From contig NZ_CP064187.1 in the NCBI RefSeq assembly GCF_015353075.1, positions 248,001 to 312,000 of the forward strand: a DNA stretch of 64,000 nt, given 5' to 3'. Under the pieces are notes generated by a model. That model ran no database searches, had not been told where the DNA came from, and worked only from the letters and a program-made list of their open reading frames with translations. Position numbers and translations under genes: made by a program. This DNA is from Rhizobium sp. 007. GTDB taxonomy: Bacteria; Pseudomonadota; Alphaproteobacteria; Rhizobiales; Rhizobiaceae. This document shows positions 9,621-19,610 of this stretch, in pieces; positions within the stretch are counted from its first letter, which is position 1, and the number at the start of each line of letters is the position of its first letter.

Positions 9621-12600
9621 TCACTCCGCCGCTGCTCGCTTCAGCCCGGAAATCTGCGTGATGAAGGCGCGAAGGGCGGCCGGGCGCACCGGCTTGTGCT
9701 GGATGGCGATGCCGTGGCGCTCCGCCTCCACCCTGACCTCCGGCGTCCTGTCGGCGGTCACCAGCAGCGCCGGGAGATCGGTCCCGAAGCACTCCCGCAA
9801 ATTCAGGATCGCGGAAATCCCCGTCCCGTCGCCGAGATGATAGTCCGCGATGATGAGATCGGGCGCGGGCTGACGCGTGTGGAAACCCGAAGCCGCGGCC
9901 AGGGAGTCGATAGCCTCCACCTCGCAACCCCAGCCGGAAATCAAGAGCCGCATGCCTTCGAGGATCTTCGGCTCGTTGTCGATGCAAAGAATCCTTAATC
10001 CCTTGAGCGGCTGCGGCAACCGATCGGTCGGCGCTGCGGAGGACGGTGCCGCGCCGGACCTGGAAACATCGAGTGGCATGACGATGCGGAAATCCGTGCC
10101 CTTGCCGTGCGTCGAATGCAGCTCGACCGGATGGTTGAGGACGCGGGCGATGCGGTCGACGATCGAAAGGCCGAGGCCGAGGCCGGAGGCCGTTTTCGCG
10201 CCTTCGTCGAGGCGCGCGAATTCCTTGAAGACGGTGCGGAATTTCGAGGGCGGAATGCCGATGCCGGAATCCATCACCTGGATCACCACCTGGTTTCCCC
10301 GCCGCCGGGCGCCGACCAGCACCTTGCCTGTCAACGTATATTTGATGGCGTTGGAAACAAGGTTCTGCACGAGGCGCCGCAGCAGGTTGGGATCGGAGCG
10401 GACCCGCAGCGATGTCGGCATCACGACGAGTTTCAGCTTCTTCGCCCGGGCAATCGGCGCAAAATCGGTCTCGATGCGCTCCAGCAGGCCGGCCAGCGGC
10501 ACGGATGTCAGGCGCGGCCGCATCGCACCCGTATCAAGCCGCGAGATGTCGAGAACGGCCCCCAGAATGGTTTCGACCGATTCCAGTGCAGAATCGATAT
10601 TGCGCACGATCGGCCCGTTTTCGGACTGTGCGATACGCTCGACGAGGGCGGAGGAGTAAAGCCGCGCCGCATTCAGCGGCTGCAGGATGTCGTGGCCGGC
10701 GGCGGCAAAGAAGCGGGTCTTGCCGATGTTCGCTTCATCGGCGGCCGCTCGCGCCTCGCCGAGTTCGCGGTTCACCCGCGTCAGCTCCGCCGTACGCTCG
10801 GCAACGCGCTGCTCCAGCGTCTCGTTTGCCTGCTTCAGCGCCTGGTCGGCCGCAACACGCTGGGTAATGTCGGTAAAGGTCGCCACGATGCCCTTGTCCG
10901 GCATAGCGTTGGACCGCACTTCGATGATCCGTTCGCCGCCGCCGAGAACGAGCGAGAAGGGTTTGTCGAGCGTCAGGAAATGCCGCACCGTCTGGCTGAG
11001 TTCGGCGGCTGGAACGTCACCGCGCTGGCTCAAGATCGCCACGATTTCCGAAAGCGGAAAGCCGACACGGCCGACATCCTCCGGCAGGTCGAGAAGCTGG
11101 CGGAAGCGCCGGTTCCAGATCGTCAGCTGGTTGGAGCTGTCGAAGACGGCAATGCCCTGGTCCATCTGCGAAAGCGCCGTCTGCAGCATGTCCTGGTTAT
11201 ACTGCAGCGCCTCGCTTGCCTGGTCGAGCAGCCATGCCGTGTCGGCGGAAGCGTCCTCGGTCTTCTGCAGGATCAGCGAAAGCACCAACCGCGCGGAGGA
11301 GGATCCGATGGCGCTGCCGAGCAGTTGTTCGGTGAAGTGGATGAGCGCCATGTCGGCCGGCTGGTCGTCCTCCAGCTTGCGCCCGGAATTCTGCTCGTAT
11401 GTCGCAAGCGATCGCTGCATGCGCTCTTCGCCGAGATAGCGCGAGATTGCCGTTTTCAGGTCGCCGACGCTGATGCGGGTCTTCCATCCGCGGGTCGCAA
11501 ATTGCGAGCGCGACTGCCCCTTCACGAAGATGCCTGCCTGGATGCGCTCCAGCGGACGGGCGTTGCGCGTCATCGAGCCGACGATGAAGAAGCCGGTATT
11601 GATAAGCAGGCTCATCGCTGTGGCGTTGACGAGCGGATCGGCATCGGCTGCAGCAAAAAGCGCCGTGCCCGGAAAGATGAAGCTGAGGAAGGCGGTCGCG
11701 ACATAGGAATAATCCGGCCCGCCGAGCGAAGGCAGAAAGAGCAGGTAGAACCAGATGACGAAACCCGACGTAAGGCCGAGAATGGCGCCGCGTGCATTCG
11801 CCCGCCGCCAGATAAGACCGCCGAAGAAGGCGGGTGCGATCTGTGCGATCGCGGCGAAGGACAAAAGGCCGATCGAGGCAAGGCCGGCCGTGCTGTCGGT
11901 CGAGCGGTAATAGGCATAGCCGAGCAGCAGGACGGCGAAGATCGCGCTGCGGCGGATGTTGAGCAGGCTTTTCGCGAAGTCATCGCGCTGGCCGGTGCGT
12001 CCGGCAAGCTTCCGGCGCAGGAAGATCGGCATGATGATGTCGTTCGACACCATGATCGAAAGCGCAACGGAATCGACGATGACCATTGCGGTCGCCGCCG
12101 AAAAGCCGCCGATGAAGGTGATCAGCGAAACGATCTGCATCTGCCCCGCAAGCGGCAGGGACAACACGTAAAAGTCGGCATTGCCTGCGCCGCCGAAGGT
12201 CAGCAGGCCGCCGATCGCCACCGGCAGCACGAAGAGATTGATGGCGATGAGATAGAGCGGAAAGAGATAGCCGGCGAGCCGCAGCTGTTTTGCCGAGCGG
12301 TTTTCGACGACGGTGACGTGAAACTGGCGCGGTAGCATGATGATCGCAATGGCCGACAGCAGTATCAGCGTGATCCAGCGGCTGATCGGCGTCTTGTAGT
12401 CGAGGGTTGCGTTGACCAACTGGTTGTCCACGCTTTTCCGCCAAAGGTCGGCAGGCCCATCGAACAGAAACCAGATGACGCAGATGCCGGCGGTCAGGAA
12501 GGCGACGAGCTTGACCAGCGATTCCATCGAAACGGCGAGGATCAGACCGTCCTGGTGCTCTGTCGCATCGGTATGCCGCGTGCCGAACATGACAGCGAAG

Positions 12601-13124
12601 CAGGCCAGCACCAGGGTTGCGATCAGCGGCAGATCGAGGAAGTAGAGGTTGCCGCTGCCGATGCCATAATCCGAAGGATTGACCATCGCGGTCACCGTGC
12701 TGCTGATCGCCTTCAGCTGCAGTGCGATATAAGGAATTGTGCCGATCAGCGAGATCAGCGCCACGATCGTTGCGACCGTGGGATTCTTCCCATAGCGGGC
12801 GGCGAGGAAGTCCGCGACGGAGGTAAGCTTTTCGGCCTTGGCAAGTTCGATGATCCGCCGCAGCACCGGCATGCCGAGCGTGAAGACGAGGATCGGGCCG
12901 ATATAGATCCCGGCAAATTCAAGGCCGCGCTGCGAGGCGAGCCCGACGCCGCCGAAATAGGTCCAGGAGGTGCAGTAGATCGCAAGGCTCAGCGCATAGA
13001 CGATCGGCCAGCCGCCGTCCGGTATGCCCAGCCTCTGGCTTCTACGGTCGCCATAGCTTGCGACCGCAAAGAGCAGCAGCAGATAGCCGAAGGCAAACGC
13101 GATGATGACCCAGCCTTGAAGCAT
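9621..13124 (-). CDS. Sodium:solute-symporter-like hybrid histidine kinase / response regulator
   Basis: A 1167-residue inner-membrane sensor. Residues ~1-490 form an SSF (PutP-like) domain with about 13 membrane segments. A PAS-like segment follows (QMDQGIAVFDSSNQLTIWNRR), then a coiled coil. The kinase core has the H-box FFAAAGHDILQPLNAARL, the N-box NLVSNAIKYT and G-boxes DSGIGIP and GLGLGLSIV. A C-terminal receiver domain has the phospho-acceptor Asp in IIADYHLGDGTG. Related PAS7/HisKA hybrids with SSF domains (CbrA/NahK-like) link nutrient sensing to metabolism. The start at 13124 is preferred over 13172 because GGAGGG lies just upstream. No separate regulator gene is adjacent. Confidence 0.92.
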   Translation of the reverse strand: MLQGWVIIAFAFGYLLLLFAVASYGDRRSQRLGIPDGGWPIVYALSLAIYCTSWTYFGGVGLASQRGLEFAGIYIGPILVFTLGMPVLRRIIELAKAEKLTSVADFLAARYGKNPTVATIVALISLIGTIPYIALQLKAISSTVTAMVNPSDYGIGSGNLYFLDLPLIATLVLACFAVMFGTRHTDATEHQDGLILAVSMESLVKLVAFLTAGICVIWFLFDGPADLWRKSVDNQLVNATLDYKTPISRWITLILLSAIAIIMLPRQFHVTVVENRSAKQLRLAGYLFPLYLIAINLFVLPVAIGGLLTFGGAGNADFYVLSLPLAGQMQIVSLITFIGGFSAATAMVIVDSVALSIMVSNDIIMPIFLRRKLAGRTGQRDDFAKSLLNIRRSAIFAVLLLGYAYYRSTDSTAGLASIGLLSFAAIAQIAPAFFGGLIWRRANARGAILGLTSGFVIWFYLLFLPSLGGPDYSYVATAFLSFIFPGTALFAAADADPLVNATAMSLLINTGFFIVGSMTRNARPLERIQAGIFVKGQSRSQFATRGWKTRISVGDLKTAISRYLGEERMQRSLATYEQNSGRKLEDDQPADMALIHFTEQLLGSAIGSSSARLVLSLILQKTEDASADTAWLLDQASEALQYNQDMLQTALSQMDQGIAVFDSSNQLTIWNRRFRQLLDLPEDVGRVGFPLSEIVAILSQRGDVPAAELSQTVRHFLTLDKPFSLVLGGGERIIEVRSNAMPDKGIVATFTDITQRVAADQALKQANETLEQRVAERTAELTRVNRELGEARAAADEANIGKTRFFAAAGHDILQPLNAARLYSSALVERIAQSENGPIVRNIDSALESVETILGAVLDISRLDTGAMRPRLTSVPLAGLLERIETDFAPIARAKKLKLVVMPTSLRVRSDPNLLRRLVQNLVSNAIKYTLTGKVLVGARRRGNQVVIQVMDSGIGIPPSKFRTVFKEFARLDEGAKTASGLGLGLSIVDRIARVLNHPVELHSTHGKGTDFRIVMPLDVSRSGAAPSSAAPTDRLPQPLKGLRILCIDNEPKILEGMRLLISGWGCEVEAIDSLAAASGFHTRQPAPDLIIADYHLGDGTGISAILNLRECFGTDLPALLVTADRTPEVRVEAERHGIAIQHKPVRPAALRAFITQISGLKRAAAE

Positions 13125-13341
13125 CGACCCTCCACCGGCGCGCCATCCGCCGGTTCTCCCAAAAGACATCAAGACTAAGGGAAATCGTCTGTCTTGGAAA
13201 TTGCGATGATCTAGGCATTAAGTCCAAGGCGCAGGAAGGTCCTGGTTGTTTCAAAATTTGCAATTGAATAATCAATCAAGAGATGTAGCTAATAAAAACA
13301 ACGGACTGTCCGTGAGAGCGCATCAGAGGGAGGCAGATCGG

Positions 13342-13776
13342 ATGCTCAATGAATTCAAGGCCTTTATCGCCCGAGGCAACGTCATGGACCTTGCCGTCGG
13401 CGTCATCATCGGCGGTGCTTTTGGCGGCATCGTCAAATCGCTGGTCGACGATATCATCATGCCGATCGTCGGTGCCCTTTTCGGTGGTTTCGATTTTTCC
13501 AACTACTTCTTCGGTCTTTCGTCTGCGGTCAACGCGCCGACGCTTGCCGCAGCCCGCGCGCAGGGTGCTGTCTTCGCCTATGGCAATTTCATCACCGTGG
13601 TCATCAATTTCCTGATCCTTGCCTGGATCATCTTCCTGATGATCAAGGGCGTGAATATGCTGCGCAGGCAGGTCGAGCGCAACGAGCAAAAGGCAGCGGA
13701 AGAGGCGCCGCCGCCGGCCGATGTCGCGCTCCTCACGGAAATCCGCGATCTGCTGGCCAGGCGTCCGGCGGTCTGA
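13342..13776 (+). CDS. mscL: Large-conductance mechanosensitive channel
   Basis: Homopentameric inner-membrane channel that releases solutes on hypo-osmotic shock. It is 144 residues with the family start [20 protein letters not shown], the pore-lining TM1 ([20 protein letters not shown]), a periplasmic loop, TM2 ([20 protein letters not shown]) and a charged cytoplasmic tail. The ATG at 13342 is preceded by AGGGAGG; upstream in-frame starts lack a ribosome site. It is divergent from the hybrid kinase. Confidence 0.96.
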   Translation: MLNEFKAFIARGNVMDLAVGVIIGGAFGGIVKSLVDDIIMPIVGALFGGFDFSNYFFGLSSAVNAPTLAAARAQGAVFAYGNFITVVINFLILAWIIFLMIKGVNMLRRQVERNEQKAAEEAPPPADVALLTEIRDLLARRPAV

Positions 13777-13898
13777 TCAAGGCATCGCAGCCCCGTATTT
13801 TGCGAGGTTGATTCATAACGAAAATCGATACGGCATCACGCATTCTCATGGGATTTGCGCCCGGTTTTGTTTTATGAAAGCGAAAACCGGAGATCTGC

Positions 13899-15065
13899 AT
13901 GTCGATTATGAACAGCCTCAGCCCGCGCGCCGTTTCGGCGCCAGAAAGCGGGATCGTCGAAGTCGTCAATTATGCCCGGGGCCGCGATGGCCTGCTGCCG
14001 CTCTGGGTCGGCGAGGGCGATCTTCCGACACCGGATTTTATCAGCCGGGCGGCAATGGACGCGCTGGCAGCGGGAGAGACCTTCTATACCTGGCAGCGCG
14101 GCATTCCGGAGCTTCGTCAGGCACTATCTGACTATTACGCCCGGCATTTCGGCATCAGCCTGCCGGCGGAGCATTTCTATGTCACCGGCTCAGGCATGCA
14201 GGCGATCCAGATTGCGGTGCAGGCATTGACGTCGCCGGGCGACGAAATGGTCTATCTGACGCCCGCCTGGCCGAATATCGCCGCTGCGCTGGAAATTGCC
14301 GGTGCCCGCTCCGTCGGGGTTGAGCTTCAGTTCGAGGGCGGCAAATGGGCGGTCGATCTCGATCGCATCGAAGCAGCAATCACCCCGAAGACAAGAGCGC
14401 TGTTCATCAATACGCCATCCAATCCGACAGGGTGGACCGCAACGAAGAGGGATCTCGCGGACATCCTTGAACTTGCCCGCAAGCGCGATCTCTGGATCAT
14501 GGCGGATGAAATTTACGCCCGATATTTCTACGCCGGCACCCGTGCGCCTTCTTTCCTTGATATCATGGTACCGGGCGACAAGGTCATGTTCGTCAATTCC
14601 TTCTCGAAGAACTGGTCGATGACCGGCTGGCGTGTCGGCTGGATCGTGGCGCCACCGGAAACCGGGCAGGTGCTTGAAAACCTGATCCAATATTCGACCT
14701 CGGGCGTTGCGCAATTCATGCAGAAGGGTGCGGTGGCAGCCCTCAACGAGGGCGATGGGTTTGTCGAGGCCAATATCCAGAAGGCGGCTCTTTCGCGCGA
14801 CATCCTCTGCGATGCGCTGATTGCCACAAACCGCGTCGAGACGTTGAAGCCGGACGGTGCGCTCTACGCCTTTTTGAAGATCGACGGCGTCACCGACAGC
14901 CGCAAAGCAGCGCTGGATATCGTCGACAAGACGGGCGTCGGCCTGGCGCCCGGAACCGCCTTCGGCGCAGGCGGCGAGCTTTTCCTGCGAGCCTGTTTCC
15001 TGCGCGATCCGCTACAGGTCAAGGCAGCAGCCGACAAGCTCTGCGATTACATTCTGAAACTTTGA
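13899..15065 (+). CDS. Class I/II PLP-dependent aminotransferase
   Basis: A 388-residue fold-type I aminotransferase of the AspC/AatA-like group. It shows the substrate-binding NTPSNPTGW, the PLP-phenol contact MADEIYARYFY, and the Schiff-base lysine in FVNSFSKNWSMTGWRVGW. It transfers amino groups between an amino acid and a 2-oxo acid in the cytosol. It is transcribed alone and followed by an intrinsic terminator, so context does not fix the substrate. Confidence 0.92.
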   Translation: MSIMNSLSPRAVSAPESGIVEVVNYARGRDGLLPLWVGEGDLPTPDFISRAAMDALAAGETFYTWQRGIPELRQALSDYYARHFGISLPAEHFYVTGSGMQAIQIAVQALTSPGDEMVYLTPAWPNIAAALEIAGARSVGVELQFEGGKWAVDLDRIEAAITPKTRALFINTPSNPTGWTATKRDLADILELARKRDLWIMADEIYARYFYAGTRAPSFLDIMVPGDKVMFVNSFSKNWSMTGWRVGWIVAPPETGQVLENLIQYSTSGVAQFMQKGAVAALNEGDGFVEANIQKAALSRDILCDALIATNRVETLKPDGALYAFLKIDGVTDSRKAALDIVDKTGVGLAPGTAFGAGGELFLRACFLRDPLQVKAAADKLCDYILKL

Positions 15066-15071
15066 CGCTCA

Positions 15072-15101
15072 AGGCCCGGCCGTCGCAGCCGGACCCTTTT
15101 T
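15072..15101 (+). terminator. Intrinsic terminator after the aminotransferase
   Basis: GGCCCGGC, loop CGTCGCA, GCCGGACC (one mismatch or wobble), then TTTTT, starting a few bases after the stop codon. Confidence 0.8.
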
Positions 15102-15267
15102 GACGTCAGAAACGGTGGTTCGCTAAAATTGTAGCAAAGCCGGAAATCAGCCTCTAACCACAGCAGCAAACTTACCGGTTCAAAGGCGTCCGAACGGGTG
15201 CCTGATAAGAAGATCTGAAAGGAAAAACCGCGTCAGATGCCCTGTCCGATTAAACAGGGAACGGGAC

Positions 15268-16302
15268 ATGGCAATTTTGGTGACAGGCGGCGCCGGCTAC
15301 ATCGGCAGTCACATGGTTTGGGCACTGCTCGATGCAGGCGAGAACGTCGTCGTGCTCGATAGCCTTTCCACCGGCTTTCGCTGGGCGGTCGCGCCTGCTG
15401 CGCGCTTCTACTTGGGGGATATCGCCGATGCCGAGGTCCTGAAGACGATCTTCATCGAGAACGACATCGAGGCGATCATCCATTTTGCGGGCTCCGCGGT
15501 CGTTCCGGCTTCGGTTGCCGATCCGCTTTCCTATTACGACAACAATTCCGGCAAGACGCGTGCGCTCCTGAGCGCGGCGATCGCTGCCGGTGTGCGCCAT
15601 TTCGTCTTCTCGTCGACGGCGGCGGTCTACGGCCCGCAGAAGACTTCCGGTCCGGTCAAGGAAACAGCGCCGCTCAACCCGGAAAATCCTTATGGCCAGT
15701 CGAAGCTGATGACGGAGCTCATGCTGCGCGACGCTGCTGCGGCCTATGATTTCGACTATGTGGCGCTCCGCTACTTCAACGTTGCAGGTGCCGATCCGCA
15801 CGGCCGCGCCGGACAATCCACGAGCGGCGCGACGCACCTCATCAAGGTCGCCTGCGAGGCAGCCCTCGGCAAGCGCGACAGCGTGCATGTCTACGGCATC
15901 GACTATCCGACGCATGACGGCACCGGCGTGCGCGACTATATCCATGTCACTGACCTTGCCGAGGCTCATCTCAAGGCGCTGCAGCATCTGCGCAAGGGCA
16001 AGGGATCGTTGGTCGCGAATTGTGGCTATGGTTCCGGCTATACGGTGCTCGACGTGCTGAACATGGTGGTGCGCCTGCACGGCTACGCGTTCAAGATTCA
16101 TATGGCGCCACGCCGCCCGGGCGATGCCGCAAGTGTCGTCGCCGACGCCACCTTGGCGCATCGCGTGCTGGACTGGACGCCGAAATACGATTCCCTGGAG
16201 ACGATCGTTCGCAGCGCACTGGACTGGGAGCTGGCGCTGATCAACCGCAGGGTCGGGGAGCTGCAGGGAGTGCACCGCGCCCTTGCCGCGGCTTCCTTCT
16301 AA
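15268..16302 (+). CDS. galE: UDP-glucose 4-epimerase
   Basis: Interconverts UDP-glucose and UDP-galactose using tightly bound NAD. The 344-residue extended SDR has the Rossmann motif VTGGAGYIGSH, the catalytic Ser in FSSTAAVYG, the YGQSK dyad, and the GalE-typical ALRYFNVAGADP and VRDYIHVTDLA blocks. In rhizobia this enzyme (GalE/ExoB) supplies UDP-galactose for exopolysaccharide and LPS. It stands alone here, with a small CCCTGT/ACAGGG hairpin just before the start codon. Confidence 0.95.
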   Translation: MAILVTGGAGYIGSHMVWALLDAGENVVVLDSLSTGFRWAVAPAARFYLGDIADAEVLKTIFIENDIEAIIHFAGSAVVPASVADPLSYYDNNSGKTRALLSAAIAAGVRHFVFSSTAAVYGPQKTSGPVKETAPLNPENPYGQSKLMTELMLRDAAAAYDFDYVALRYFNVAGADPHGRAGQSTSGATHLIKVACEAALGKRDSVHVYGIDYPTHDGTGVRDYIHVTDLAEAHLKALQHLRKGKGSLVANCGYGSGYTVLDVLNMVVRLHGYAFKIHMAPRRPGDAASVVADATLAHRVLDWTPKYDSLETIVRSALDWELALINRRVGELQGVHRALAAASF

Positions 16303-16396
16303 ACGCGATCACGTCTGTTTTTTGACGCAAAGTCCACTGGAACGAAGCGCTTCCTCTGTTTATTGATGGGAGGTCAATCGAGGGTGGACGGCGGAC

Positions 16397-17458
16397 ATGC
16401 AGAACAATCACGAACGGGAAGTCATTATCGAACGACGCGGCACGGCGGGGATCATCCGCCTCAATCGGCCGAAGGCGCTGAACAGCCTGACGCTCGGCAT
16501 GGTGCGCATGATCGACGCGGCGCTCGACGAATTCGCCTATGATGACGGCGTTGCAAGCGTGGTGGTGACGGGTGAGGGCGACCGCGGCTTCTGCGCCGGC
16601 GGCGATATCCGTGCACTTCACGAAAGCGGGCGCTCGGGTTCTGAGCTTGCGGAGACCTTCTGGCGCGAGGAGTTCACCCTCAACCACCGCATCGCAAGCT
16701 ACGCTAAACCCTATGTCGCCCTGATGGATGGTATCACCATGGGCGGTGGCGTCGGCCTTTCCGCGCATGGGCGGCACCGCATCGTGACGGAGCGGACGAG
16801 GCTTGCGATGCCGGAAACCGGCATCGGCTATTTCCCGGATGTCGGAGCGACCTGGCTGCTGCCGCGCATGCCCGGCGAGACGGGAACATGGGCAGGATTG
16901 ACCGGCCAGGAGCTGAATGCGGCGGATGCTATCTATGCCGGCCTTGCCGATTTTGAGATCCCGTCGTCGCGGCTGCCGGATGTCATCGACGCGTTGGCTC
17001 GGCTGCCGGTCGGGTCATCGCCGGTAGCTTGCGAGGCTCTGCTGAAGCATGTTGCCGGCAAGGCGACCGAAAGCCGCCTGCAGGTCGTTCGGCCGTTGAT
17101 CGACCATGCCTTCTGTTTCGATCGCGTCGAAGAGGTTCTGGAAGCGCTCGCCGCTGACGAAGGCGAATTCGCCGCCAAGACACGGAAGACCCTGCAGATG
17201 CGCTCGCCGACGAGCCTGAAATTGACTCTGCGTCTGCTGAGGGAAGGACGGCAGAGCGTCAATCTCGCCGCCTGCCTGAACCGTGAGTTAGGGGCCTGTA
17301 TGCAGATATTGAAATCCGCGGATTTTTATGAGGGCGTGCGGGCGGCGGTGGTCGACAAGGATCGAAATCCGAAATGGTCGCCTTCGACCATCGAGGCGGT
17401 AAACGCAGAGGTGCTCGCGCCGTTCTTCAAACCGGCCGATCGCCCTCTTGCCCTCTAG
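16397..17458 (+). CDS. 3-hydroxyisobutyryl-CoA hydrolase-type crotonase
   Basis: A 353-residue crotonase-fold protein of the HIBYL-CoA hydrolase group, a step of valine catabolism. Family blocks are LNRPKALNSLTLGMV, GEGDRGFCAGGDIRAL, DGITMGGGVGLSAHG and PETGIGYFPDVGATWLL. The long C-terminal extension beyond ~260 residues separates it from simple enoyl-CoA hydratases. Its stop codon overlaps the convergent helicase stop in the shared CTAG at 17455-17458. Confidence 0.9.
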   Translation: MQNNHEREVIIERRGTAGIIRLNRPKALNSLTLGMVRMIDAALDEFAYDDGVASVVVTGEGDRGFCAGGDIRALHESGRSGSELAETFWREEFTLNHRIASYAKPYVALMDGITMGGGVGLSAHGRHRIVTERTRLAMPETGIGYFPDVGATWLLPRMPGETGTWAGLTGQELNAADAIYAGLADFEIPSSRLPDVIDALARLPVGSSPVACEALLKHVAGKATESRLQVVRPLIDHAFCFDRVEEVLEALAADEGEFAAKTRKTLQMRSPTSLKLTLRLLREGRQSVNLAACLNRELGACMQILKSADFYEGVRAAVVDKDRNPKWSPSTIEAVNAEVLAPFFKPADRPLAL

Positions 17459-19515
17459 CGCCACATTCCGCGCATGCGGGCGCCGACATCGATGCGGACT
17501 TGGCGCGCCTGTTGCGCGGAGGCGCTTTCGCTCTTGACCTGCGGCCAGCCGCAGACCTCGAAAAATTGCAGCAACGTCGCCGGGATGAAGCGGGTGCGCG
17601 AGGCATAGACGTGCCGGTCGCCCTGCGCATTCTGCCCGTGCGTGAAGAAGCGCTGCGGGACGACGAGATCGAGATTGTCCCTAGCGCGCGTCATCGCGAC
17701 ATAAAGCAGGCGCCGCTCCTCCTCTATTTCCGCGCTGGTGCCAACGCCGAGATCCGACGGAATGCAGCCGTCGACAACGTTCAACATGAAGACCTTGGTC
17801 CACTCCTGACCCTTGGCCGAATGGATTGTCGAGAGGATCAGATAGTCCTCGTCGAGCAACGGCACGCCCGCCTGGTCGCTGGTCGCATCAGGCGGATCGA
17901 GCGTCAGTTCGGTCAGGAAGCGTTCGCGCGACGGATAGCCGCCGGCGATTTGCTCGAGCTGCAGGAGATCGGCCTGACGAGTTGCGGCATCCTCGTGCAG
18001 CCGCTCGAGATGCGGCTGATACCATTCTCGGACCAGGCCGATTTCGGCGGGCCAGCCGGCTTTCCCGGATCTCAGCTCCTGCATGACCGAAACGAAGGAG
18101 GTCCAATCCTCGCCGGCGCGCGGCGGGGCGGGCATGTCCGCGAGGGCCTGCAAGGGACTTGGATCCTCCGCCATCTGGTCGAGTGCCCGCTGGGCCGTCG
18201 AAGGTCCGACGCCCGGCAGGATCTGCATCAGCCGGAAGCCGGCGACCCGGTCGCGCGGATTGAGCGCAAAGCGCAGGACGGCCAGCATGTCCTTGACATG
18301 CGCGCTGTCGAGAAATTTCAGGCCGCCGAATTTCACGAAGGGAATGTTGCGGCGGGTGAGCTCGACTTCCAGCGCGCCGCTGTGGTGCGAGGCGCGGAAA
18401 AGCACCGCCTGGTTCTTCAGCCGCGTGCCCTCTTCGCGGTTTTCCAGCACCTTGTCGGCAACATACCGGGCCTGGTCGGCCTCGTCGCGCACCGTGACGA
18501 GGCGCGGGCGCTCGCCCGATTGCCGCTCCGTCCATAGGTTCTTGGTGAAGCGCTCCGAGGCAAGATCAATGACGGCATTGGCCGCGGCGAGAATGGGTTG
18601 CGTCGAACGATAGTTGCGATCGAGCGTGACAATATCGGCCGGCGGGCTGAATGAGGCTGGGAAATCGAGGATGTTGCGGACTGTGGCGGCGCGGAAGGAA
18701 TAGATCGACTGCGCATCGTCCCCGACGACGGTCAGCCCCTGTCCCTCAGGCTTCAAAGCAAGCAGGATGGAGGCTTGCAGGCGGTTCGTATCCTGATATT
18801 CGTCGACGAGCACATGATCGAAGCGGCCGCCGATATCCTCGGCGATCAGCGGTTCGGCAACCATCTGCGCCCAGTAGAGGAGCAGGTCGTCATAGTCGAG
18901 GACGTTCTGGGTCTGCTTGGCCTCGACATAGGCGGCGAAAAGTTCGCGGAGCTGCTTTTCCCATGCGGCACACCAGGGGAAGGCGTTACGCAGGACCAGG
19001 GGCAGTTCCGTCTGCGAATTCACGGCCCGTGAATAAATCGCAAGGCAGGTACCCTTGGTCGGGAAGCGGCTCTCCATTTTCGAGAAGCCGAGATCGTGAC
19101 GAACGAGGTTCATCAGATCGGCGCTGTCTTCCCGGTCATGGATGGTGAAGGTGGGGTCAACCCCGATCTGCTCGGCATAATCGCGAAGCAGCCGCGCGCC
19201 GATCCCATGGAAGGTACCGCTCCAGGCCAGCGCATCGGCCATGATGCCGGAATTCCTGCCAAGAACCTCAGCGCAAATCCGCTCGACGCGGCGCGCCATC
19301 TCAAAGGCCGCCCGGCGGGAGAAGGTCATCAGCAGGATGCGGCGCGGATCCGCACCCTTGACGATCAGATGCGCAACGCGGTGCGCCAGCGTATTGGTCT
19401 TGCCGGAACCCGCGCCGGCGATCACCAGAAGCGGACCTGCAACTTGGCTACCGCCGGCAAGCGTGCCGTGTTCGACTGCCATGCGCTGCTGTGGATTGAG
19501 CTTTTCGAGATACAT
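17455..19515 (-). CDS. UvrD/Rep-family ATP-dependent DNA helicase
   Basis: A 686-residue superfamily 1A helicase with 3'-5' polarity expected. All motifs are visible: I (AGAGSGKTNTLAHR), II (VDEYQDTN), III (GDDAQSIYSFRAA), IV (LDRNYRSTQPI), V (STIHSAKGQEW) and VI (LLYVAMTRARDNL). It is a little shorter than E. coli UvrD (~720) and probably a second, Rep/PcrA-like helicase rather than the repair UvrD itself. Start MYLEKLNPQQRMAV is standard. The 3' end overlaps the convergent hydrolase gene. Confidence 0.93.
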   Translation of the reverse strand: MYLEKLNPQQRMAVEHGTLAGGSQVAGPLLVIAGAGSGKTNTLAHRVAHLIVKGADPRRILLMTFSRRAAFEMARRVERICAEVLGRNSGIMADALAWSGTFHGIGARLLRDYAEQIGVDPTFTIHDREDSADLMNLVRHDLGFSKMESRFPTKGTCLAIYSRAVNSQTELPLVLRNAFPWCAAWEKQLRELFAAYVEAKQTQNVLDYDDLLLYWAQMVAEPLIAEDIGGRFDHVLVDEYQDTNRLQASILLALKPEGQGLTVVGDDAQSIYSFRAATVRNILDFPASFSPPADIVTLDRNYRSTQPILAAANAVIDLASERFTKNLWTERQSGERPRLVTVRDEADQARYVADKVLENREEGTRLKNQAVLFRASHHSGALEVELTRRNIPFVKFGGLKFLDSAHVKDMLAVLRFALNPRDRVAGFRLMQILPGVGPSTAQRALDQMAEDPSPLQALADMPAPPRAGEDWTSFVSVMQELRSGKAGWPAEIGLVREWYQPHLERLHEDAATRQADLLQLEQIAGGYPSRERFLTELTLDPPDATSDQAGVPLLDEDYLILSTIHSAKGQEWTKVFMLNVVDGCIPSDLGVGTSAEIEEERRLLYVAMTRARDNLDLVVPQRFFTHGQNAQGDRHVYASRTRFIPATLLQFFEVCGWPQVKSESASAQQARQVRIDVGARMRGMWR

Positions 19516-19610
19516 CCAGCCATCCGGTTGGCGCCCGCACGCAATGACGGCGCGGACAGATTAGGCGTTCCTTGAATGTTCTCGATAATGATTCCTGTCA
19601 AGCGCAAGCT

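Noticed and set aside
10107..12335. A 742-codon open frame opposite the hybrid kinase gene
   Set aside because: It is a GC-rich antisense shadow: the opposite strand encodes a complete, motif-rich protein, while this frame shows no domains and an Arg/His/Asp-rich bias typical of shadows.
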